In this document: positions 28,470-38,325 of the stretch, one piece after another | Layout of the letters: the number at the start of each line of letters is the position of its first letter | How positions within the stretch are numbered: the stretch's first letter is position 1 | Source: Phycisphaerae bacterium | GTDB taxonomy: Bacteria > Planctomycetota > Phycisphaerae > UBA1845 | Assembly: GCA_029260135.1 (NCBI GenBank) | Contig: JAJDDV010000155.1 | Location: 1 to 64,000 of the forward strand | Reading direction: 5' to 3' | DNA: 64,000 bases | Made by a program: the position numbers and the translations under genes | The notes under the pieces: model-generated | Told to the model about the DNA's origin: nothing | Databases searched by the model: none | What the model saw: only the letters and a program-made list of their open reading frames with translations

Positions 28470-30307
28470 ACACCGTCGCCCGCGCCGTCCTCTGGACGCT
28501 GATCATCACTCCCCTTCCCTGCGCCTATTCGCAGACCGTCCCCACGACGCTGGAAGATTTCTTTCAGCCGGGGTCGCAGCCGACCAGTGGAGTCACGTAC
28601 GTGTCATTTCGGTCGAGTGCGGTGTGTGCGACCTGCCACACGGCCGGCAGCGCGGGGGCGGAGGCGATTTACGAGCCGTGGCGCGGCAGCATGATGGCCC
28701 ACTCGGCGCGCGATCCGCTGTTTCTGGCCAGCCTGGCCATCGCCAATCAGGACGCGGATTTCGCCGGTGACCTGTGCCTGCGCTGCCATACGCCGGGTGG
28801 GTGGATCTCCGGCCGTTCGTCGCCGCCGGATGGGTCGTCGCTCACCGGGTCGGATCGGGACGGCGTCAACTGCACCGCCTGTCACCGCATGGTCGAGCCG
28901 GCGTATCTTCCGGGGGTCAGTCCGATCGTGGACGAGACAATCCTGGGGGACATCGATCCGCTGCCAACCCGCCCGGGCGGGGGCAACTTCGTACTGGATC
29001 CGCAACGGCGGTATCGCGGCCCCTACGATGATCTAGCGGGAAATCCGGGGCACGCGTTTGCGTCGACGCCGTACTATCGCTCGTCGGCCTACTGCGGAAC
29101 GTGTCACGACATCGGCAATCCGGCGTTCGAGCGACAGGCGGATGACACCTATGCGCTGACGGCCATCGATGCGGCCCATCCGACCGGTGATCCGTACGAC
29201 ATGTTTCCGCTCGAGCGGACGTACAGCGAGTGGTTGCACAGTTCGTTCGCCAGAGGCGGTGTGGATATGATGGGTCGCTTCGGCGGCAACCAGCCGGTGG
29301 TGAGCACGTGCCAGGACTGTCACATGCCACGAAGACTGGGCGTGGGAAGCAACGTCACAGGCGCGCCGCTTCGGGATGACCTGGCGGCTCACGACCTGGC
29401 CGGCGGGAACGCGTGGGTGCAGGACATGTTGATCAACCTGTATCCGAACGACGGGATCGACCCCGCGCATCTCGAGGCGGGTAAGCAACGTGCCATCTCG
29501 ATGCTCACGCGGGCCTGTTCACTCGAGACGGTGCAAGAGGGAAACCGGATTCGCATACGAATCGTCAATGAGACCGGCCACAAGCTGCCGACGGGGTATC
29601 CTGAGGGGCGACGGATGTGGATCAACGTCGAGGTGTTCGACGAGGCGCTCACGTTGATCGAGGATCACGGGGCCTATGACGACGTGAGCGCCGAGCTTTC
29701 CGTCGATGATACGAAGGTGTATGAGTCCAACCTGGGTGTGGACGCTGCGGTTTCCGAGGCCACCGGGATTCCTGAAGGCAAGAGCTTTCACTTCGCTGTC
29801 AACAATGTCATTCTGAAGGACAATCGGATTCCTCCACGAGGGTTCACCAACGCGGCATATCGCGAGGTTCAGGCCGCGCCGATCGGGACACAATACGCGG
29901 ATGGTCAGTACTGGGATGACACCTGGTATCGGCTGCCTATCGCGGCGAGGTTTGTGACAGTTCGAGTTTATTACCAGACGGCGAGTAAGGAATACATCAC
30001 ATTTCTGCGTGACGAAAATCGTACGGACAGCGCGGGCGATGTGCTCTATCAGCAATGGGAGCTGACAGGCAAATCGCCGCCGGTGTTGATGGCGGTCTCG
30101 TCTCTGACGCTGGGGCCTTTCGCCGACGGGGACATCGATGGTGATCGCACGATCACGCTCGACGACTATGCAGTGTTTGAGCTTCACTGTCTAACCGGGC
30201 CTGGCAGACCGTATGTCGATCCGGGCTGTTGGCGCGTTGACTTTGACGACAACGGAGGTGGCGACCTGCGGGATTTCAGTGATCTTGCGGTAGGGTTGGG
30301 AGGTTAG
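28466..30307 (+). CDS. Secreted pentaheme c-type cytochrome with dockerin-like C-terminal tail
   Basis: Five CxxCH motifs (CATCH, CLRCH, CTACH, CGTCH, CQDCH); tail 'GDIDGDRTITLDDYAVFELHC...VDFDDNGGGDLRDFSDLAVGL'. Confidence 0.88.
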   Translation: MNTVARAVLWTLIITPLPCAYSQTVPTTLEDFFQPGSQPTSGVTYVSFRSSAVCATCHTAGSAGAEAIYEPWRGSMMAHSARDPLFLASLAIANQDADFAGDLCLRCHTPGGWISGRSSPPDGSSLTGSDRDGVNCTACHRMVEPAYLPGVSPIVDETILGDIDPLPTRPGGGNFVLDPQRRYRGPYDDLAGNPGHAFASTPYYRSSAYCGTCHDIGNPAFERQADDTYALTAIDAAHPTGDPYDMFPLERTYSEWLHSSFARGGVDMMGRFGGNQPVVSTCQDCHMPRRLGVGSNVTGAPLRDDLAAHDLAGGNAWVQDMLINLYPNDGIDPAHLEAGKQRAISMLTRACSLETVQEGNRIRIRIVNETGHKLPTGYPEGRRMWINVEVFDEALTLIEDHGAYDDVSAELSVDDTKVYESNLGVDAAVSEATGIPEGKSFHFAVNNVILKDNRIPPRGFTNAAYREVQAAPIGTQYADGQYWDDTWYRLPIAARFVTVRVYYQTASKEYITFLRDENRTDSAGDVLYQQWELTGKSPPVLMAVSSLTLGPFADGDIDGDRTITLDDYAVFELHCLTGPGRPYVDPGCWRVDFDDNGGGDLRDFSDLAVGLGG

Positions 30308-30470
30308 TCCTCAACTCATCGCGTACATCGAGCCGTCCGCGTACCAGCAGGCCGCTAAGGAATGCTATTGTTCGGTGAGCGTCTTCTTATCGCGGAGTGT
30401 TTGGGTGTCGGAGATGCTTGGTTGGTTCGCGAAGTTCGATAGAGTCGGCCGCTCTTGCGGAGCGTGGCGC

Positions 30471-30700
30471 TCAGACCGTCGGTGCCAATCGAGCCATTTT
30501 CAGGAGACTGTACGCCGCGGCCGTCACTTCGCCCTGTTGCTTGAGCTTCCAACGACCCACGAATCGACAACGTGCCAAGCCACCCACGGCCTTGCACCAG
30601 CCGATGATCTCCTCGACCCGTTTCTGAATCCGCCGGCTGATTGCGTAGGCCGCTGTCGATCCGCGAGACCGGTCACGCCGACGCGCTTGAGATGCGGAAT
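30471..30700 (-). pseudogene. IS5-type transposase C-terminal remnant
   Basis: Reverse-strand frame ...STAAYAISRRIQKRVEEIIGWCKAVGGLARCRFVGRWKLKQQGEVTAAAYSLLKMARLAPTV*; no N-terminal catalytic part visible. Confidence 0.75.
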
Positions 30701-31377
30701 GGTCACCCTGGATCGGACCGTCGCCTAGAGTGAACTCTATTCGATTGTAGCGTTCGGGAGTCCATTTCGCCCGGAGAATCCTGCCAGTCTTCCGCTACGT
30801 TTGGACTGGTTGCGCTGTAGCAGAAGCGTGCAGCATACGTCCCGGACGCATCATTCTGCTCTACCAACAGGGGCCGATCAGCCAATGCCCCCAACGCCCA
30901 CCCATCCGCTGGGCCCCGCGTGCCAATGCAAAGCCCGACCATCCCCTAGCACCCTCAGCATGGCCGGCTCACCACACTCGCCCTCCGAGAAGTGCCACAT
31001 GGTGACACTCGAATGAAAACCGCATATGCGAAACGGACCCATTGACGCCCGATACTTCAGTACACGGGAGGCCTGCGTGCCCGATCCTTGCGAATCAGGA
31101 ACGGCGGCCGAAACCGTCAAACGATCGTCAGGTGCCGTGCCGAGGCAGAGGGCACGGGCATGCCATGCTGACGGCGTCATGGATCGGGCTCCGCGCCAGT
31201 GCCGCCATGTCCGTCAACGGCAGAGCACCCCAGATGCGGTCTCGGGGACCAAGGACATCGCAGCGTGCGCCCCGGACGCACCCTGCTTCTGAGAAACTCC
31301 GTGGGTTTTCGCGCGCGTCGGTGTCATACTCTGAGGACGGAAGTGAGGACGTGTCGAGCACGGCAGGATGAGATCGC

Positions 31378-31905
31378 ATGAAAACACAGCAGCGCGAGCG
31401 GTCGCCGGAGGACCTGATCCTCGTCTACCGGGAGACGATCGAGAAGCTCTACGCGTTTGTCTCGCGACGGGCGGGCGGGTCACGGGAACTGGCGGAGGAT
31501 GTGACGCAGGAGGCGTATCTTCGCGCCATGACCGCGTGGGCTCGCCAAGGTCTGCCCGATTGCCCGCTCGCGTGGCTTCAGACCGTGGCGCGGAACCTCC
31601 TTCTGAACCACTATCGGCGCCGACAGCCGGATCGTTTCGACGGCGGGGACGTTGACGCCGCTCTCGACCGCAAGACGTCGAACGGGGCGGAGACCGGGGC
31701 GCTGGTTTGTTGGGGGCTCGCGAGGATCAGCACAAGACACGCTCGGGTGCTGGAGGCGTATTACCTCGACGACCGGCCTGTACGTGACATCGCAGAGGAT
31801 ATCGGTGTTTCCGAACGAGCCGTCGAGGGTCGGTTGCGGCGAGCCCGCGTAGCACTGAGAAAACTACTCTTGCCCCATGTGGGCACAGAAGGAGACATGA
31901 CATGA
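31378..31905 (+). CDS. ECF RNA polymerase sigma factor
   Basis: 'SRELAEDVTQEAYLRAMTAW' and 'LEAYYLDDRPVRDIAEDIGVSERAVEGRLRRARVALRKLL'. Confidence 0.9.
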   Translation: MKTQQRERSPEDLILVYRETIEKLYAFVSRRAGGSRELAEDVTQEAYLRAMTAWARQGLPDCPLAWLQTVARNLLLNHYRRRQPDRFDGGDVDAALDRKTSNGAETGALVCWGLARISTRHARVLEAYYLDDRPVRDIAEDIGVSERAVEGRLRRARVALRKLLLPHVGTEGDMT

Positions 31906-32822
31906 CCCTTCATCATCAACCGGATCCGGAGTTCGTCGGCCATCTCGAGCGGGAATTGCAGTCGACGATTCGCCGACAGTGTCAGTTCGAGAACGGGCGG
32001 CCGGAGCGAATGAATGGCGGGCGCCGTCTTCGATGGACGACGGTTTTCGTCGCGCTGGCTGCGATGGGGATCGGGAGTGCAGCTACGTTTGCGGTGACGC
32101 AGCGTCTGGCCGCGCGGACGGCGCACCTGATCATCGCCCGGTCGGAGGCGATTCTGGAGTTTGCCAATGCGCGCAAGGAGATGTTCCTCGAAGAACTTCG
32201 CGAGAGGGAGGGACTTGTCGCGGATGGGATGCTCACTTCGCAAGAGGTTGACGCCATGCGGCTCGAGCATGCGCAGGTCAAAGCCGATGCCTCAGCTCGT
32301 GCGCTCGACGTCGAAGAATCGCGAATCACCGGGCGTGACCCGGACAACTCGCTCTCGGCGCCGCTCTTTGGGGGACGCGATTTCGTGACGGAGCGCTTGG
32401 AACTGGAGCGGGCGGTGCTGGCGCAGCGCGCAGCCATGGTCGAGAAGCTGGCGTCCAGGCCTGGACTATTTCAGCAGGAAGTCTCGGCGATGGCGATGGA
32501 GCAAGAAGCCGTCCGAGCTGCGGTAGCGGTCGTCGATGAACGTATCGCACTTCGGCAGGACTACATCGATGGGACGCGAACAGCTCGCCAGATCGAACTG
32601 GCGGATCTGCAGTTTTCGGTCGGGCGGCAGCGGGAGACGGCTGAGCTGCGCGTGGCCGAGGTGCAGAAGCACCTGGACCGCATGCGTACCCTGGTCGAGG
32701 GCGGGCTCGCTTCGCGATCGGAGGCGCGGCAGGTCGAGATCGAGTATCGGGCGGTGGTGTTGCAGCGCGACCTGGCGGTGTTGGAGATGCAGATTCTCGA
32801 GGAGAAGCTGGCGGGTCCGTGA
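31902..32822 (+). CDS. Single-TM membrane protein with long coiled coil; candidate anti-sigma partner
   Basis: ATGA overlap with the sigma factor gene; TM 'WTTVFVALAAMGIGSAATFAV'; three HlyD-hairpin-like repeats. Confidence 0.65.
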   Translation: MTLHHQPDPEFVGHLERELQSTIRRQCQFENGRPERMNGGRRLRWTTVFVALAAMGIGSAATFAVTQRLAARTAHLIIARSEAILEFANARKEMFLEELREREGLVADGMLTSQEVDAMRLEHAQVKADASARALDVEESRITGRDPDNSLSAPLFGGRDFVTERLELERAVLAQRAAMVEKLASRPGLFQQEVSAMAMEQEAVRAAVAVVDERIALRQDYIDGTRTARQIELADLQFSVGRQRETAELRVAEVQKHLDRMRTLVEGGLASRSEARQVEIEYRAVVLQRDLAVLEMQILEEKLAGP

Positions 32823-32954
32823 CTGTGGGTTGGGCGGGATCCTAATCTGTCGGTACTGCACGTTAGGGGGTATCCTCTGGTACAGGTTTGGTGAGAGCGC
32901 GTTCAGTGCAGCAGGTTGGCGGGCGTAACGCCAACGGATGCGTGGAGGTTCTTG

Positions 32955-35132
32955 ATGCGGAAGTTCCTGTGCCGAGGATGCCTTGGTCTTGTCCTGCTGC
33001 TCGCGGTGGCGCGGACTGGTGCGGCGCAAGAGGATCAGGGCAGGGCCGGGCTTTCGGACGCGGCGGCGTTGGGGAGAACGCTTCTGCGCGATCACCGGAA
33101 CCTCGTTCCCGAAGATCGTCGAGCGGAACTCGGTCGGCTTGCGGACCGGGCTGGGGAAGCCATTCAGCGCGTCAAGGATGGTGTACCCCCGACGACGGGC
33201 GAATCGGCGGCGGATTCGGGTGAGCGGTTGCTCGATCGGCTCGGTGCGTTTCTGGATTCACTTACGGCGGTGGTGCGTGTCGAGGTCGTTGACGGCCTGC
33301 CCCGGACCGTGAGCCGCAGTCCGTCTTCGTTGCCTGGTGATCGAGGGGCGGTGCTCTTGCGCATCGCCGCGGGTGATGGCGGATCCCATTTTGTCACAAC
33401 GTCGCATGATCTATCCGACGGAAGTGAGAGCGTCCAGATCGCGGTTGCCGGTCGTGGCGTTACGTGGGCGTTGGTCGGGTTGATGAACGTTCCGCCTGGA
33501 CCATCGTCGCTGCTCTTCAAATTCGAGGGTGTTATCGAGCGGTGGATACCGTTCCTCTGGAATGTGACGGCCCCGAAGCCCGGACGACTCCGTATCAACA
33601 TTCTCGACGAGAAGGGAACGGGGTCGACGCCGGCGATGGTGCGTTTGGTCTGGGACACGGACGGTCACGTTCGCCGACCTGGAAATGCCATTCTCTTGGC
33701 ACCACAGTTCGACGGGCAGGGCGAACCGGACGATCCTCGGCAGGCGAATCTACCTGGTCGTCTCGAGGGCGCCTATTGGTGCGTACCGGAGTCCTTTGAC
33801 ATGGCGGTCTCCCCTGGAACATGGTCACTGACGATCCGTCGCGGGATCGAGCATGTTCCGGTCTTCGACACGATCAGGGTGGAGTCGGGACAGCGGGTCG
33901 AGAAGACCTATCAGGTGCGCCGGTTTGTGGATATGCGCAAGCTTGGATGGTACTCGGGGGACGGCCACATCCACGGACGGTTGACCAGTGACCGTGATGC
34001 CGAACAGCTCCTTACTTGGGTGCGGGCTGAGGACATTCACCTCGCCAACGTCCTGAAGATGGGCGACATCAATCGTACCTATTTTCAGCAGCGGGGCTTC
34101 GGGCCGGACTACCGCGTGCTGGACGGCGATTACGCGCTGGTTCCGGGGCAGGAGTGTCCGCGATCCTACGAGCAGCTCGGGCACACCGTGGCGTGGAATA
34201 CGCGCCGGATGGTGCGCGACACGAGCCGCTACTATCTGTATGACGAGGCGATGAAGGCGCTTCGGGCCGACGGTGCCGTAACGGGTTACGCTCATGTCGA
34301 ATCGAACCACTTCGAGGTAGACCGCGACATGAGCCTGAATGTTCCGAAGGGTCTGGCCGACTTTGTCGAGATTCTACAGTTCGGTCGGCTCGGGACGGAC
34401 CTTTACTACGGATTCCTCAACCTCGGGTTCAAGCTGACGGCGGCGGCGGGGAGCGACGTTCCGTGGGGCGGATCGATCGGCGAAGTGCGCATGTATGCCT
34501 ATCTGGGTGATACGGCGTTTTCACCGGACGCCTGGTTTGCCGCGGTCAAGCGAGGTCGAACGTTTGTCACGAACGGACTGATGATCGATCTTCGCGTGGA
34601 TGAAGCGTTTCCCGGCGATGAACTCGCCGCCACTGACGGCCGGCATGTGCGGGTTCGCGCGCGGGCGTGGGGGCATGCGAAGGGTGCCATTCCGGGACGG
34701 CTCGACGTCGTCGTTCAGGGTGAGGTGGTTCGCAGCGCATCGCCGCGCGACGTGGGTATCACGGAGTTGTCTCTTGATTTCACGCTTCCCGCACAAAACG
34801 GTTTTTGGGTGGCAGCATCTGCTGAGGGTGAGGATGGATCGGCGGCGCATACGACGCCGGTGTATGTGGTTCGGTCGTCGCTTCGTTTTTGGAAGCACGA
34901 AGAGGTTGACGAATTGATTGGCAAGCGGATGGAGAGCCTGGCGGACATTGAGCGGCTGGTACGAACCGCGAGGCAGCTAGACCGTCAGGGAAGCATTGAA
35001 TACCACCGCCCTTGGAAGCAACTGGCGTTGCAGAGCGCCGCGCTGCTCGACCGGGTGGAGGCTGCTCGCCGTTTTTATGAAGGCCTTGAACAAACGGCGA
35101 GAGAGGAGCGGGCGTTGAGGCAGAAGCGCTAA
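32955..35132 (+). CDS. Secreted CehA/McbA-type metallohydrolase (PHP domain)
   Basis: Signal peptide; 'LGWYSGDGHIHGRLTSDRDAEQLLTWVRAEDIHLANV', 'AAAGSDVPWG', 'GRTFVTNGLMIDL'. Confidence 0.8.
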   Translation: MRKFLCRGCLGLVLLLAVARTGAAQEDQGRAGLSDAAALGRTLLRDHRNLVPEDRRAELGRLADRAGEAIQRVKDGVPPTTGESAADSGERLLDRLGAFLDSLTAVVRVEVVDGLPRTVSRSPSSLPGDRGAVLLRIAAGDGGSHFVTTSHDLSDGSESVQIAVAGRGVTWALVGLMNVPPGPSSLLFKFEGVIERWIPFLWNVTAPKPGRLRINILDEKGTGSTPAMVRLVWDTDGHVRRPGNAILLAPQFDGQGEPDDPRQANLPGRLEGAYWCVPESFDMAVSPGTWSLTIRRGIEHVPVFDTIRVESGQRVEKTYQVRRFVDMRKLGWYSGDGHIHGRLTSDRDAEQLLTWVRAEDIHLANVLKMGDINRTYFQQRGFGPDYRVLDGDYALVPGQECPRSYEQLGHTVAWNTRRMVRDTSRYYLYDEAMKALRADGAVTGYAHVESNHFEVDRDMSLNVPKGLADFVEILQFGRLGTDLYYGFLNLGFKLTAAAGSDVPWGGSIGEVRMYAYLGDTAFSPDAWFAAVKRGRTFVTNGLMIDLRVDEAFPGDELAATDGRHVRVRARAWGHAKGAIPGRLDVVVQGEVVRSASPRDVGITELSLDFTLPAQNGFWVAASAEGEDGSAAHTTPVYVVRSSLRFWKHEEVDELIGKRMESLADIERLVRTARQLDRQGSIEYHRPWKQLALQSAALLDRVEAARRFYEGLEQTAREERALRQKR

Positions 35133-35500
35133 GGTCCGCCGCCGCGCGGATGGTTCGGCGACAGTTTTCGACACATCACGTACAGCCACACGGGAAGAAC
35201 CGTTCTCTTGCCCGGAATCATTCTCGTTCGGCATCTTCATGACCGGAAACAAGCGCTCTGACGTATCGCCCGACAGGGGGGCGTTGCATTGCACGGATAG
35301 CGGAATTCGGGTACACTGATGCCGTGGGGATCACGCTTTTGAACGGTTGCTCGAAGTGGGCTGACCGTCACCCCGGGCCGTGCGGCCGGAGACTCAAAGC
35401 ATTGGGCTGCGATCGAGCGCGTTGAGCTATCGCTGCAGCGTAAACGATGCCACGGATGAGGGCGTGATCCGACGACGATTTCCTTCACAGGGGGAGACGC

Positions 35501-37342
35501 ATGTTGGCGATGAAGAGTCGGCACATTCGTTGGAGCGGTTGTGCGTTCGCACTGATCGCTTCGTTATCGGGAGTCGTGGCTTCGTACGGTGCGGAGCCGC
35601 CGACTCCGGCGACGACGACGGTTATAGATTTCTTTCGTGGGGGCAGCCAGCCAACCAGTACGTATGAGCAGTTCGTGACGAGCCGCAACTGCGGTTTGTG
35701 TCACAGGAGCGATGACGCTTCGATTCTGATCAACAAGCCGTGGGAAGGCAGCATGCACGGTTTGTCGGCTAGAGACCCGCTGTGGCGCGCGTCGTTTACG
35801 ATTGCCGAGCAGGATGCGCCGTTTGTGGGTGACATGTGCATTCGCTGTCATGTGCCGCGGGCGTGGATTATGGGTCGCTCAAAGCCGACGGACGGTTCCA
35901 AGATCAATCGAGGTGACCGCGACGGGGTGACGTGTCATTACTGCCATCGCATGGTCGACCCATTCTACAAGGAGGGGGTCAGTCCGGCGATCGACGCGGC
36001 GATTCTTGATAACATTCAGGATCTTCCGACCGCGCATGGGAGCGCCGGGGCCGTACTGGATCCCTTCAATCGCCTGCGCGGTAGCCGGGCGGAACCTAAT
36101 CCGCACAGCCGGTTCAAGTCGCCGTTCTTCGAGGAGTCGGCGATCTGCGAAACGTGTCACGACGTGAGCAACCCGGCGCTCGATCGCCAGCCGGACGGCA
36201 CCTACGTCGGCAACGCGTCCGATACGCGTCACCCGACGATGCAGAAGCACGACATGTTCCCCGGCGAGCGGACGTCGAGCGAATGGAAGGCCAGCGCCTA
36301 CGCCAAAGGCGGTGTGGACGCAGAGGGGCGATTTGGCGGCAACAAGCGAATCGTCAGCACGTGCCAAGACTGCCACATGCCTGACACCACCGCCAAAGGC
36401 GCGAAAACCGGACCGATCCGCGACGACCTTGCGGATCACGGGATGTACGGCGGCGGTACGTGGATTCCGCTCGTCGTGGCGAACCTCTATCCGGACGAGG
36501 TGGATCCGGTGGCGATTGCCATGGGTGTCGCGGGGTCGAAGTCCATTCTGGAGCGGGCGGCCACGCTCGAACTGTCGCAGTCGGGTGAGGTCGTCGATGT
36601 GCGGTTGATCAACGAGACGGGTCACAAGCTGCCGACCGGTCAGCCTGAAGGCCGTGAGATGTGGATCAACGTGCGGTTCATCGACGATGCGGGGCAGTTG
36701 ATCGCAGAGCGTGGTGCGTATGATGCGTCCACGGGTCGACCGTCGACCGAAGACAGCAAGATGTATGAAATCGTCCTCGGAATCGACCAGGCGACGGCCG
36801 ATGCGACCGGACTGCCGGTAGGCCCGACCCACCACGTGGCGTTCTGCAATGTGATCTATAAGGACAACCGAATTCCACCACGCGGATACTTGAACGCAGA
36901 ATTCGAGCGGATCGGCGCGCCGGTGGTCGGCGCCTATTTCCAGGACGGGCAGTACTGGGATGACACGCGGTTCGCCCTTCCGAAAAACACGGTTCGTGTG
37001 GAGGTCGCGGCCTACTACAAGACGGCGAGCACGGACTTTATCGAGTTTCTGCGTGACGCCAACTTCACGAACGATTCCGGGCAGGTTCTGTACGACCAGT
37101 GGGAAATTACGGGTCGCTCGCCGCCGGTGAAGATGGTCTCGGGAGCGATCGATCTGGTGCCGTTCGACGTCGGCGATTTCAACGAGGATGGGGTTGTCGA
37201 CGTTGCGGATGCGCCGGGGTTTGTGGCTTGTCTCGACGGACTGGGCTCGGGGCCGTGTGATCCGGGTGATCTTGACGGCGACAACGACGTGGACCTCGTC
37301 GACGCCGGTCGATTCCAGCGTCGGTTTGGGTCTTCAGAGTAA
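35501..37342 (+). CDS. Secreted pentaheme c-type cytochrome with dockerin-like C-terminal tail (paralogue of 28466-30307)
   Basis: Five CxxCH motifs (CGLCH, CIRCH, CHYCH, CETCH, CQDCH); tail 'GDFNEDGVVDVADAPGFVACL...GDLDGDNDVDLVDAGRFQRRF'. Confidence 0.88.
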   Translation: MLAMKSRHIRWSGCAFALIASLSGVVASYGAEPPTPATTTVIDFFRGGSQPTSTYEQFVTSRNCGLCHRSDDASILINKPWEGSMHGLSARDPLWRASFTIAEQDAPFVGDMCIRCHVPRAWIMGRSKPTDGSKINRGDRDGVTCHYCHRMVDPFYKEGVSPAIDAAILDNIQDLPTAHGSAGAVLDPFNRLRGSRAEPNPHSRFKSPFFEESAICETCHDVSNPALDRQPDGTYVGNASDTRHPTMQKHDMFPGERTSSEWKASAYAKGGVDAEGRFGGNKRIVSTCQDCHMPDTTAKGAKTGPIRDDLADHGMYGGGTWIPLVVANLYPDEVDPVAIAMGVAGSKSILERAATLELSQSGEVVDVRLINETGHKLPTGQPEGREMWINVRFIDDAGQLIAERGAYDASTGRPSTEDSKMYEIVLGIDQATADATGLPVGPTHHVAFCNVIYKDNRIPPRGYLNAEFERIGAPVVGAYFQDGQYWDDTRFALPKNTVRVEVAAYYKTASTDFIEFLRDANFTNDSGQVLYDQWEITGRSPPVKMVSGAIDLVPFDVGDFNEDGVVDVADAPGFVACLDGLGSGPCDPGDLDGDNDVDLVDAGRFQRRFGSSE

Positions 37343-38325
37343 TGGTATGCACGCGTTGGGGAGGAAGTACTGTGAGGGGTAAACTCATCGGCAAGCTGAG
37401 CGCATGCGTCATGGTGATTGTCGGCGTCGGAATCGGTGTAGGTTCCGTGGATGCCGGACATCCGATGCCGCAAGGAACCAGCACGACCACGATCAGCTAT
37501 GACACGACCGGTCCGGTTTCGGTCAGCGGCGATCGCGACTTCAGCGGCGTAGGCCCTACGGATGCATCGGTCCTCGTCGGAGCGGACAACGTCAAGATCT
37601 TCAACTCGGTCAACGGGTTCGGCCGGCGGATGATCGTCGGGGGTGTGGTCGGCGCGCACGAATCATTGATCACGCACGCGTTTTTCAAGAGCGACATCGA
37701 CACCGACTATTTTCCCGGTCTGGTTTCGGGTGGTGCGTTGAACCTGGAGTTTTCGACGATTCAGTTCGATCGGCCCGTGACGGTGGATCGATCGACGGCG
37801 ATGCTGCACGTGCTGTGGAACGCGGATCAGGTCGACGTGCTGGACAATTTCTACATCCACCTGAGCAATCACCATACGCTGACGGATCCATTTCGCGACT
37901 TTGGCGATTTCTTCGGTTTGCTGTTCTTCGAGCTTCCGTCGCCGAACTTCGCCATAGAGCAGAGCGATATCGTCTGGACGATCTCCGGTGAGGGGACCGA
38001 CGTTCTGGACGTCAGCGTCACCTTTCCCTATGCGCGACTGCAATCGCTGGAAGAACAAGGACAGCCAGTTCCGGTCGGCTTGCCGGCGCCGCACGGGTTC
38101 CTCGAGCCTTTCCACTTTCACGTCGAGTACATTGTCGTCGATGCGATGGGCGATGCGGATGCGGACGGGGACGTCGACCTCGGTGATGTCGCCGGACTAC
38201 AGAACTGTATGGGAACCGCCGCTCCGGGTGGGTCGCCCTGCCGGCGTCTCGACACCGATCCGGACGACTTCGTCGATGCACTGGATATCACGGGCGTGCT
38301 GGACCGGATGACTGGACCTAAGTAA
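37342..38325 (+). CDS. Secreted hypothetical protein with dockerin-like tail
   Basis: TAATG overlap with cytochrome gene; tail 'GDADADGDVDLGDVAGLQNCM...DTDPDDFVDALDITGVLDRM'. Confidence 0.7.
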   Translation: MVCTRWGGSTVRGKLIGKLSACVMVIVGVGIGVGSVDAGHPMPQGTSTTTISYDTTGPVSVSGDRDFSGVGPTDASVLVGADNVKIFNSVNGFGRRMIVGGVVGAHESLITHAFFKSDIDTDYFPGLVSGGALNLEFSTIQFDRPVTVDRSTAMLHVLWNADQVDVLDNFYIHLSNHHTLTDPFRDFGDFFGLLFFELPSPNFAIEQSDIVWTISGEGTDVLDVSVTFPYARLQSLEEQGQPVPVGLPAPHGFLEPFHFHVEYIVVDAMGDADADGDVDLGDVAGLQNCMGTAAPGGSPCRRLDTDPDDFVDALDITGVLDRMTGPK

